Below, piece by piece: positions 1-11,200 of a DNA stretch of 64,000 bases. This DNA comes from Gigantopelta aegis. Lineage: Eukaryota; Mollusca; Gastropoda; Neomphalida; Peltospiridae. The first letter of the stretch is position 1, and every line of letters starts with the position of its first letter. The stretch spans positions 3,669,750-3,733,749 of the forward strand of contig NC_054708.1 of the NCBI RefSeq assembly GCF_016097555.1, written 5' to 3'. The notes beneath the pieces were generated by a model. That model saw only the letters and a list, made by a program, of their open reading frames with translations. It was not told where the DNA came from and did not search any database. A program made the translations under genes and the position numbers.

Positions 1-329
1 TATGGGTCACAGTTTGGTTGATATATTGCATATAGTGTTTTTAAACACAAACGTTAACATGGTCGCCTATGGGATTTGAATTGGTATAGTCCAACCAGGT
101 GCACAGGTGCATGGCCACCATCTTGTTGTTGTTATTGATACTTGCGGAAAGCGGCTATATGTCGAAATCAGAATTTCAAGTAGCAGAATTGAACAGTTTA
201 TCGTAGTATGTCTGTATTAACTAATTCAACATCATAAATACATATCAGAAGTATAAATCAATAAGCATCTATGTATAATACAGTATTTATATGCCTGAAT
301 GCCAAAGCAGTAAAATTACGACATGTACA
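1..329. other. Unassigned AT-rich DNA
   Basis: No coding, RNA or repeat signal is recognised in this edge segment. Confidence 0.4.
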
Positions 330-945
330 GACCAATTTCTGTTGAATCCGGGTCGTTTCGCCCTAAAACCACTTCGAACCCTGTGTTGTTTCGCCCTTAG
401 ACCCGTTCACCCAGGGTTGGTTCGTTCTAAAATCTTATTCGTACGGAGTCGTTTCGCCCCAAAAGTGAGTCGATTCGGAGCAGTTATAGAATCTGTCCGC
501 CACTAATCCTTCTGTAAAAAGAGGGATTTTTTGGTGGGGATTCTTAAAAAAAGTGGGGCATGGGTTTTTGCGGAGGAAAAAGAAAGAAAATAAAAGAATT
601 TATTTAGTAAAAAAATAATAATATAAAAAAATATGGACATTAAGACTTATTGGGGGGGGGGGGGGCAGCCCCCCCCCCCTCAGCCCCCCTTGCTAACCAT
701 AATCACTCTGTAGCCGTGTAGGCTATCAACACTCCTCTGTAACAATCGACCGACAAAGTTCCTAAATTAAAATAAAGTCCGTAAAATAAAATAATATGGA
801 AAGTAACTCGAGTTATTGGCTTTATTTTAGTAATCGTCAGAGTAGTTAAAATTATCGAAAATTACATATTCGTTATTTAGTGTATAGTAAATGGTTGTAT
901 TTAGGTGGCGGACATATTCTATAACCGTACCGTGGATTCGCCCCG
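330..945. repeat. Fold-back repeat with GTTTCGCCC phrases
   Basis: The left part (about 345-505) holds several variants of a short phrase, GTTTCGCCC followed by an A-rich or T-rich spacer, and ends in TTATAGAATCTGTCCGCCA. The same end is found inverted at about 903-945 (GGTGGCGGACATATTCTATAA followed by TTCGCCCCG). The two arms would pair over about 40 bp and enclose a poly-G/poly-C hairpin. The architecture matches the fold-back repeats near 28.7-31.0 kb and 32.6-33.2 kb. No transposase is seen, so the class is unknown. A short non-autonomous DNA transposon is the simplest reading. Confidence 0.55.
652..689. other. Poly-G/poly-C hairpin
   Basis: Fourteen consecutive G are followed after three bases by eleven C and then by another C run. 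The strand can fold into a very stable stem, or the G run into a quadruplex. Such runs are also frequent assembly error points. Confidence 0.7.
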
Positions 946-1095
946 ATTATATATTTATTAGTGTAATTGTTTTGAAATAACATGAATATATCCACATTAG
1001 TTATTTAAACGAGATATAAATACTGTAAAACCCGGTAAGCAGAATGGTAGTGAATGAGAAAGTACATGCAACCACAAAATCCATTTGCAACATAT

Positions 1096-1132
<37 letters not shown>

Positions 1133-1765
1133 CATGATGAATAATCTGGATTTGATTTATTTTTTATTTTGTTTCCTCCGACAGAAAAAAATTGGTCAGA
1201 AAAAAAAGAAAAAAAGAATGGATCCAAAACTTTTATTTTTATTTTTATTTCGACCACCTACATATATTTTGTGGGAAAAAATCCGTAAACCATTTAATAG
1301 AAAAATAGGTGGCCTAATGCCCTAATCGTAAGTGCCAATGCCCTTGAAAACTAAACAGAGCCTTGAGGTCAAACTGTCTGTGCCTTATTTCCATGTCACT
1401 AATTGGCCATCATACTCAAAGAAGACTCGTGAAAGTTGTGCATAACCAAAACATAAAACCCTTCAGACTTTGTTTAAAATTCTGAATGGGTGCTGTTGTG
1501 TTATATTTAGACACTTGTTGAAGTTTGTCTTGTTGCCCCGCCTTCTGGCCGTAATGCCCTCGAAATATCTCCATCGGTCTAAGCCAAATGACCCTGCCCT
1601 ATTGATTTGCCAAATTATTTCAACCCCTGATTACATCATCTACCAAACTGAAATGATGAAAAATGATTGTGAATTGTGTGCTCCGACTTTGAAGGAAATG
1701 CAAGTTGAAAATGGAAGACTATAGTCATTAGCAAAGGGAACGTCTTTTGCATACTATAGAACTTA
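946..1765. other. Intergenic DNA with a TG microsatellite
   Basis: A (TG)n run of about 34 bases lies at 1098-1131. The rest shows no recognisable gene. Short open frames here have no family resemblance. Confidence 0.5.
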
Positions 1766-1877
1766 CTACAAGCTATTTATTTCTGAGCCCATTATTTTCT
1801 AAATTGCACACAAAAATAGTATTATTTTTGTTATTTCTAAAACACTTTTACTTTTCTTTTTACGTCGAACTAAACTG
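1766..1877 (+). repeat. Dispersed repeat arm, AAAACACTT family
   Basis: This stretch (ACTACAAGCTATTTATTTCTG, then TTATTTCTAAAACACTT) recurs in diverged form near 30745-30830 and 33255-33420, and inverted near 34150-34240. It is therefore a dispersed repeat, here abutting the minisatellite that starts at 1878. Confidence 0.55.
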
Positions 1878-3592
1878 TGATAGAGGGCCCTCTTATAAAA
1901 ATGGGTTATTACTGGCCAGGGCTAGTTTTAAATCACTGATAGAGGGCCCTCTTATAAAAATGGTTTATTACTGGCCAGGGCTTGTTATAAATCACTGATA
2001 GAGGGCCCCCTTATAAAAATGGTTTATTACTGGCCAGGGCTAGTTTTAAATCACTGATAGAGGGCCCTCTTATAAAAATGGTTTATTACTGGCCAGGGCT
2101 TGTTATAAATCACTGATAGAGGGCCCCCTTATAAAAATGGTTTATTACTGGCCAGGGCTTGTTTTAAATCACTGTGATAGAGGGCCCCCTTATAAAAATG
2201 GTTTATTACTGGCCAGGGCTTGTTTTAAATCACTGTGATAGAGGGCCCCCTTATAAAAATGGTTTATTACTGGCCAGGGCTCGTTTTAAATCACTGTGAT
2301 AGAGGGCCCCCTTATAAAAATGGTTTATTACTGGCCAGGGCTCGTTTTAAATCACTGTGATAGAGGGCCCCCTTATAAAAATGGTTTATTACTGGCCAGG
2401 GCTCGTTTTAAATCACTGTGATAGAGGGCCCTCTTATAAAAATGGTTTATTACTGGCCAGGGCTTGTTATAAATCACTGATAGAGGGCCCTCTTATAAAA
2501 ATGGTTTATTACTGGCCAGGGCTTGTTTTAAATCACTGCGATAGAGTGCCCTCTTATAAAAATGGTTTATTACTGGCCAGGGCTTGTTATAAATCACTGA
2601 TAGAGGGCCCCCTTATAAAAATGGTTTATTACTGGCCAGTGCTTGTTTTAAATCACTGTGATAGAGGGCCCCCTTATAAAAATGGTTTATTACTGGCCAG
2701 GGCTTGTTTTAAATCACTGTGATAGAGGGCCCCCTTATAAAAATGGTTTATTACTGGCCAGGGCTCGTTTTAAATCACTGTGATAGAGTGCCCTCTTATA
2801 AAAATGGTTTATTACTGGCCAGGGCTTGTTATAAATCACTGATAGAGTGCCCCCTTATAAAAATGGTTTATTACTGGCCAGTGCTTGTTTTAAATCACTG
2901 TGATAGAGGGCCCCCTTATAAAAATGGTTTATTACTGGCCAGGGCTTGTTTTAAATCACTGTGATAGAGGGCCCCCTTATAAAAATGGTTTATTACTGGC
3001 CAGAGCTTGTTATAAATCACTGATAGAGGGCCCTCTTATAAAAATGGTTTATTACTGGCCAGGGCTTGTTATAAATCACTGATAGAGTGCCCTCTTATAA
3101 AAATTGTTTATTACTGGCCAGGGCTTGTTTTAAATCACTGTGATAGAGTGCCCTCTTATAAAAATGGTTTATTACTGGCCAGTGCTTGTTTTAAATCACT
3201 GTGATAGAGTGCCCTCTTATAAAAATGGTTTATTACTGGCCAGGGCGTGTTTTAAATCACTGTGATAGAGGGCCCCCTTATAAAAATGGTTTATTACTGG
3301 CCAGGGCTCGTTTTAAATCACTGTGATAGAGTGCCCTCTTATAAAAATGGTTTATTACTGGCCAGGGCTTGTTTTAAATCACTGTGATAGAGTGCCCTCT
3401 TATAAAAATGGTTTATTACTGGCCAGGGCTCGTTTTAAATCACTGTGATAGAGTGCCCTCTTATAAAAATGGTTTATTACTGGCCAGGGCTCGTTTTAAA
3501 TCATTGTGATAGAGTGCCCCCTTATAAAAATGGTTTATTACTGGCCAGGGCTTGTTTTAAATCACTGTGATAGAGGCCTTATAAAAATGGTT
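1878..3592 (+). repeat. 58/61-bp minisatellite, about 28 copies
   Basis: The unit contains GATAGAGGGCCC, TTATAAAAATGGTTTATTAC and TGGCCAGGGC. Two length classes are mixed: one has CACTGATAG at the junction (about 58 bp) and one CACTGTGATAG (about 61 bp). Correlated variants (GTTATAAATC with the short form, GTTTTAAATC with the long) mark two subfamilies that alternate in places, suggesting higher-order duplication. Open frames across it arise from the repeat and are not genes. Confidence 0.95.
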
Positions 3593-4720
3593 TCATGTCA
3601 CAGCACAACCGATTAACCATTTTAAAACATGCAGGGTTTCTAGATTATGGTAGCCCAACTCCCATGGCTAGTGATATTCAATGTTGGGCTAGTAAATAAC
3701 TACTATTGCCATGCCCGATGGCTAGTGAAAACAAAAGTCAAATGTTGCAGTTAAGTCTATTTTGTAAATATGAATATCCTGCCCCAACCCCAATCCACTA
3801 ATGTTAGTGCTTTTAAGCTTTATCTTCCTCTTTAGGTGACATATCTGATTATTACTATTATTTAGCAAAATTGTATTAACTTAAAGTAAAGTAGGGTTAG
3901 TGAATTTTTAATTGTGGCTTGTAAAATTATTTTAATCACTGACCCCATGGCTAGTGGATTTTTAATCGTGGCTTGTCAATTATTTTAATCACTGACCCCA
4001 TGGCTAGTGGAGTTTATAACAATTCTCGAAGCCCTGACATGAAATGAAATATAAATGTGATATTTTACACATATTGGCAAATAATTTTATACCAATTAAA
4101 GTTTCATCTTCAAAAATATTTAAAATGTATCTATGCTGAATATAACAGATCACTGTTTAGTGTTCATATCCACAAACAAATGAAGGCACGTACGCACAGC
4201 CACCTACACACAATGAAGGCACGTACGCACAGCCACCTACACACACAAACACCATCACCACTATTTAAATGAAAGATTAGGAAATATAGCACATAAATAT
4301 GTAAAAAGATAGATAAATATAAAAATAACTTATTTTATTATACATACACATGAAGCTACCAGCACTGTTTCTAGATTACCACAACCAAAATACATTTTAA
4401 AAATCACCTCATTAATTTTGGATTATGCTGAAAAAACTTCATTTTGACAAAGCACATATAGTCTGGTCACACTAAGAGGTTTCATCTATAAAAACACAGT
4501 GTGTGTACGCAAACTCAGTCTTAAATTATTTGATTAAATATATATGCATCTCCACCAAGATACTGCTACAACAGGCATCGAAAATAAGTTGAGATTGTCG
4601 TCCCGGTTACCACATGTCAAGAAAGTCATGAACGATACTTTGTCCTGGACAAAATCTTATTAACAAAAACTACATGACTTACACTTTGATGAATTGAATG
4701 TTATTCAAATACACGTACAG
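3593..4720. other. Intergenic DNA with short duplications
   Basis: Holds repeated GGCTAGTG motifs, a pair of tandem copies of about 56 bp (about 3896-4011, each ending CTGACCCCATGGCTAGTG) and a 33-bp tandem duplication at 4180-4245 (ATGAAGGCACGTACGCACAG). No gene is recognised. Confidence 0.6.
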
Positions 4721-4927
4721 TATCAGTTTAGTGAGAACAGTGGTGTGAATGACTAACAAGTATCAGTTTAGTGAGAACAGTGGTGTGAATGACTAACAAG
4801 TATCAGTTTAGTGAGAACAGTGGTGTGAATGACTAACAAGTATCAGTTTAGTGAGAACAGTGGTGTGAATGACTAACAAGTATCAGTTTAGTGAGAACAG
4901 TGGTATGAATGACTAACAAGTATCAGT
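4721..4927 (+). repeat. 40-bp tandem repeat, 5 copies
   Basis: Five almost identical head-to-tail copies of a 40-bp unit starting TATCAGTTTAGTGAGAACAG are followed by a seven-base partial copy. The array lies about 220 bp beyond the stop codon of the PLAAT-like gene, so it may fall in its 3' untranslated region or just outside. Confidence 0.95.
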
Positions 4928-5145
4928 GTTTCTGTGAAGGGATTTTTATAGTAATAATGGAAATATAAAGGGGTCGTAACCTAAACTTTATAGGTCTGTA
5001 TTTTGGGGTAATCAGTACATGGGTTAACAGATGCATTGCTTACTTCGATGCCTGATATTATACATTTTAGAATGTGAAAAAAACCCTAAAATAAATAATT
5101 CCAACACTGTTGCATTTCCTGAATGAACTTAATAAATATTTTGGG

Positions 5146-5262
5146 TCACTGTGTTTGTTTTTGTTCTTTCTTCCGTTCTGAGTTGCCAGAAAAGAAAACT
5201 GCCAAGCCTGCAGCTGCTATTGTTGCTACACCAACTAGAACACCAGTGAAGAAACTTTCAAC
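5146..5262 (-). CDS. PLAAT: PLAAT-like gene, coding exon 4
   Basis: The acceptor reads CTATTTAG|GTTGAA in phase 0, and the stop is TGA at 5148-5146. It codes 38 residues: a hydrophobic segment (FFTGVLVGVATIAAAGLAVF) followed by a basic, glutamine-rich tail. This is the C-terminal anchor typical of PLAAT proteins. Confidence 0.85.
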   Translation of the reverse strand, partial: VESFFTGVLVGVATIAAAGLAVFFSGNSERKKEQKQTQ

Positions 5263-8200
5263 CTAAATAGAATAAAAAGATTTATTATTTAATAATCAGT
5301 TCCATATTTAAACACACATATTGCTACCTTTATGTACAAATATTCAGTCCTGTATAAATATAACCATATTTGTAATTATTTCCAAAACCCGTAAACCCGG
5401 TATATGCACAACATGGGCAGTTTGGATGCTATATGTGTCCAGTTCCCACTAAAACACTGTAGTGCTGTTCAAGTTTTAAACCAAAAAACGGTTATAAAGG
5501 AAAACATATGAAAATTAGTTTGTTTTTCTATAAAAATAATATCGCTAAATAATATTCAAATATTCACTTCAGTATGAGCTGCAACAATTATGTTGAGGTG
5601 ACTATTTTGAAGAGTTCACATGTTCTGCACCTCTGCCTAAATTAACTCCTGGATCTACTCCCGACTGAGTTCACGTGTTCTGCACCTCTGCCTAAATTAA
5701 CTCCTGGATCTACTCCCGACTGAGTTCATGTGTTCTGTACCTCTGCCTAAATTAACTCCTGGATCTACTCCCGACTGAGTTCAGAGGATGTCCTCAATAA
5801 ATATGTTCTGAACATGGTGAATCACTTATTTAATGGTGAGGCTACAAGATATTCAAATTTATTATATAACATTTAGCGAAATATCTCTTGAAGTTTACAA
5901 TCATATCACACTCATCGTGCAAGTGCGACTTGTGAGATATGTTGCAAACTTCACTGATGAAATATAAATCATATTTGACAAAAAACATGAAATATCCTCA
6001 ATATATTTCACTGATACAGGTAATGCACTTGGGATTATTTTTGACTGACCAATCGGGCCACTTACAGCAACACTTTGACTCGCCCGCACAACTTTTGAAT
6101 GGCCCATTAGGGTGCACAGCTTGTAGGGACGAGATGGGTTGCATCCCGTCAAGAAAACCCTTAGATTGACAGTCAACAGACGTTGAAGGTGTAGTCCTGT
6201 GCTAAAATACAGATCTTGAGAAGCCAGATCCGTCTGAACAAGAGAGAGAATAAGTCTAATCATCATGGGTTGGTATAGTGGTGCGGACGGGCCCGACTTC
6301 GGAGGATACGAGATGGTATCACAATAAAACAAAGTAAAGTCTAGAAAAGAGTAGTAGGGCCTGACCCCACTTCCTATTTCTTCTTAGAATGGGTCAATCT
6401 TCCAGTGCTGCTAGGACAGGCTTGTACATGTAGAGACTAAAGCGAACAACTGTGGCGTTCTGCAGAATGGCCGTCATATGAGTCACGAAAAAAACAAGTC
6501 AACATAGTCAGATGGAGAAATGACGTGGAGGTAAGGAATCCCGCTAAAAAAAAATCCAACCTGGTGATGCAGACTGTCGAAACAAGAAGCGTTCCAGCGT
6601 TCAATCAGTTCCAATAGCTGCATACATCCCAGTAGAAAACTTCACTTCGCTGACAAAAACAACGAAGTGAAGGATCCCCAAGTGTGCACAAGCGAAACAA
6701 ACACGTCTTACCATGTCGAGCTCCAGACTGGGAATGTGAACCTATGAATACATTTACGTGGTTGAGTTTTTCTGAATACATAATCAAATCCGGCCAAATA
6801 TTCCAAATGATTTTAGACTGTTCAATAGACTGGCTGTCCTATATGAGTTTGGTTGTGCAGATACTAATAGGAAACCAGTGGAAAACAATAAATAAAAAAT
6901 AACATTCCGATCTCTTACCGTATTTGCATTTTGATACATAATATAATATGCAGAAACTTACTGATAAGGTTTTAACTTGCCTGACACTATTTTGACTCGC
7001 CATGGGCGATCGGGCGAGTGTAACTTTACACCCTGCTGATATCACCAAGCCATATTATTGACAATGAGTCCAGTTTATAATGCACACATGCATGTTTACT
7101 CTCTGTCACAGATAAATATGCACAAGTTTCTTTAGAAAGTCACTAGCCATCACAGAAGCTTTGGCTAGTGCCCTATGTATTAATCGTTATACAGTTGAAC
7201 ATTTCTAGTAGCCCAGGCCAAAAGAATCACTAGCTGGGACCAAGGGCTATTGGCTTTGTCTAACCTTGATGTGTCACACACACACACATCCAGAGAAAGA
7301 CACACGTACACAGAGAGAGAGAGAGACAGAAAGAGACACACACTCAAATGCACACACACCACACACACACATTTTCCATGTAACACCAGTCACTAATCAC
7401 ATTATCCATGTAACACCAATCACTAATCACATTATCCATGTAACACCAGTCACTAATCACATTATCCATATAACACCAGTCACTAATCACATTATCCATA
7501 TAACACCAGTCACTAATCACGTTATCCATGTAACACCAATCACTAATCACGTTATCCATGTAACACCAATCATGTTATCCATGTACACCAATCACTAATC
7601 ACGTTATCCATGTAACACCAACCACTAATCACGTTATCCATGTAACCCCAACCACTAATCATGCTATCCATGTAACACCAACCACTAATCACGTTATCCA
7701 TGTAACACCAACCACTAATCACGTTATCCATGTACACCAATCACTAATCACGTTATCCATGTAACACCAACCACTAATCACGTTATCCATGTAACACCAA
7801 CCACTAATCATGTTATCCATGTAACACCAACCACTAATCACGCTATCCATGTAACACCAATCACTAATCACGTTATCCATGTAACACCAATCACTAATCA
7901 CGTTATCCATGCAACACCAATCACTAATCATGCTATCCATGTAACACCAATCACTAATCATGTTATCCATGTAACACCAACCACTAATCACGTTATCCAT
8001 GTAACACCAATCACTAATCACGTTATCCATGTAACACCAATCACGTTATCCATGTACACCAATCACTAATCACGTTATCCATGTAACACCAACCACTAAT
8101 CACGTTATCCATGTAACACCAACCACTAATCACGTTATCCATGTAACACCAACCACTAATTACGCTATCCATGTAACACCAATCACGTTATCCATGTACA

Positions 8201-11200
8201 CCAATCACTAATCACGTTATCCATGTAACACCAATCACTAATCACGTTATCCATGTAACACCAATCACTAATCACATTATCCATGTACACCAATCACTAA
8301 TCACGTTATCCATGTAACACCAATCACGTTATCCATGTACACCAATCACTAATCACGTTATCCATGTAACACCAACCACTAATCACGTTATCCATGTAAC
8401 ACCAACCACTAATCACGCTATCCATGTAACACCAATCACGTTATCCATGTACACCAATCACTAATCACATTATCCATGTAACACCAATCACTAATAACGT
8501 TATCCATGTAACACCAATCACTAATCATGTTATCCATGTACACCAATCACTAATCACGTTATCCATGTAACACCAACCACTAATCACGCTATCCATGTAA
8601 CACCAATCACGTTATCCATGTACACCAATCACTAATCACGTTATCCATGTAACACCAATCACTAATCACGTTATCCATGTAACACCAATCACTAATCACG
8701 TTATACATGTAACACCAACCACTAATCACGCTATCCATGTAACACCAACCACTAATCACATTATCCATGTAACACCAACCACTAATCACGCTATCCATGT
8801 AACACCAATTACTAATCACGTTATCCATGTAACACCAATCACTAATCACGTTATACATGTAACACCAATCCATGCGCATGCTCGGCTACAGGAGGCCGTG
8901 ATTCAATGGTGTCTGATCAAATTTAGATTTCTGTAAGTTTCTTTTTTGGACTATTGCTTTTGAGATATGATTTTATGTGATAATGACAGCTGTAGTTACC
9001 AATGAATACTTGTGCTAAACCACCAAAAAAGAAGAAAAGGGCGAGATCTAATAAAGGAGGTCAAGCGGACATCACGGATTCCACGGCTTCTAATATGGCG
9101 GACTTACCCGTATCGAGCACGCCGTCTACATGTACAAGTTTCGTCCCGATGTCTCAGCCTTCATCACAGCAAAACCTACCTTTTTTTAATGCAAATTCTC
9201 AGCAGTATTCATCACAGATTGTTCAACATGGGTTTTCACCTCCGGTTAGTGCATTTATTTGCTCAACCAGTATCATACGTAAACCCGCCGCCCTGGGTAA
9301 GTAACTTGCTGGTCAAAATAGAAGATATTTCGAAACGTTTAGCGAAACTGGATATTATTGAAAACGCTATCAGTGCTGTTAAAAATGAGGTCAGGGATTT
9401 GGGTGCTAGGGTGGCTGAAGTAGAGAAAAGTCAGCAGTTTCTTAATTCGTTGTAGGAGGAAAGCTGTACAGCGCACGAAAAGCATATTCAGGCAATTGAC
9501 ACCGAACTGGCCCGGTTTCAGAAAACACTGGATGGAGTGATGAAAGACAAAGACAGCTTAACAGAGGAAATTGTCGATTTGCAAAGCCGCTCAATGCGTG
9601 ACAATCTACTTTTTTTCAACATTAAAGAGGGTGAAAATGAAAACTGTTATGAACTGATCGAGAAATTTTGTGCAGACAAGTTGGAAATATCAGACACGTT
9701 ACTGATAGACAGAGCGCATAGGATTGGTAAAATAAGCCCTGGTAGGGATCGACCAATTGTGGTGAAATTTAGCAGTTTTCGACAGAGGGAGCAAGTAAGG
9801 AAAAGTGGCTTCAAGCTGAAGAACACAAACTTTGGTATTGGTGAACAATTCCCTAAAGCAGTTCAAGAAAAGAGAAAGTTGCTGATGTCTGCGTTCAAGA
9901 AAGTGAGAGAAGAAAATAGGAGGACCGCACTTGTGAGAGACAAACTGTACATTGATGGGAAACTACACTTGTGAGAGACAAACTGTACATTGATGGGAAA
10001 CTCTACACTTGTGAGAGACAAACTGTACATTGATGGGAAACTCTACACTTGTGAGAGACAAACTGTACATTGATGGGAAACTCTACACTGGTATGTTGCC
10101 GACAAAATAGAATTTATAGGAAAATGCTGTTCGTGACAGTTTAACATTTATTTCCTGGAATATTAATGGTGGGTTTGACAGTAAATGGAATGACACTTCT
10201 TTTCGGAACTTTATTTTTACTTATGATATTATTTTCTTGTGTGAGTGTTGGATTGAAAATGATTATGTTTTAGAAACCGATGGTTTTCAATCATATGTGT
10301 GTACCCAAGGTTTAATTCAAAACAAGGAGGAGGATCAGTCATTTTAATTAGAGATACATTTACAAAAGTAATTACGGTAAGTGAAATATCATACGATACC
10401 ATTGTGTGGTTAAAAATAGATAAACATGTTACTGTTGATAACGAATATTTAGTTTGTGCTCTTGTATACTTACCGCCATCTAATTCTTCTTTTTACAGAC
10501 ATTATGATGGTGATATCTTTTACGAATTAGAAAATCAAATTGTAAAATATTCAGCTAAAGGAAATGTGTTTATTTTGGGTGATTTAAATAGTCGCACTCA
10601 AACTAAAAATGATTTTATTGAAAATGATAATTTGCATAAATCTGTTTGTGACAAATTTGGTAGATTATTTTCTTATATTAACGACACCAAGTTACCACCA
10701 CGTGTTAATCCAGATAAAGGGTGTAATGAATATGGAACCAGGCTATTAGATCTTTGTAAAACAACTGGTTTGCTTATTGTAAACGGCCGAGACTTACAGT
10801 GGAAGTCGTGGTCTATCTGTTATTGACTATTTACTTTGTTTTCCAAAAATGTTTGATAACTTTTCAAAACTGATTGTCTGTAATTTTGATCAGTTTTCGG
10901 ATCATGCACCATTGCATGTTGTGTTGATTATTAGACAACTGAGCATGACTCAACGTGTTAGTAGTGAAATTGACATGAACAAAGGTCAAGTCTGTGCAGT
11001 TTGACGGTGGAAATCAGAGTATTTGCATGAATGCAGGGAAGCTATTAGAGTTAATCTTGACAAATTAAGTAAATCTTTTATTGCAAATAATATCACTTCA
11101 CAAACAGATATGGATCATAGTGTTGAAGGATTTACGCAAACATTAAATGATTTTGTTTCTCCTTTGTTCAAGGTACCTGTCAAGTCAAAATCATGTGCTA

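Noticed and set aside
1878-3592. CRISPR-like array
   Set aside because: Units are contiguous with no unique spacers, and the genome is animal.
5901-6332. 143-residue minus-strand frame
   Set aside because: Lies in an intron, overlaps dispersed repeat text, and shows no family motif.
7344-8879. Decapeptide-repeat proteins (MDNVISDWCY)
   Set aside because: Product of the 30-bp minisatellite; both strands are open and no start context or homologue is evident.
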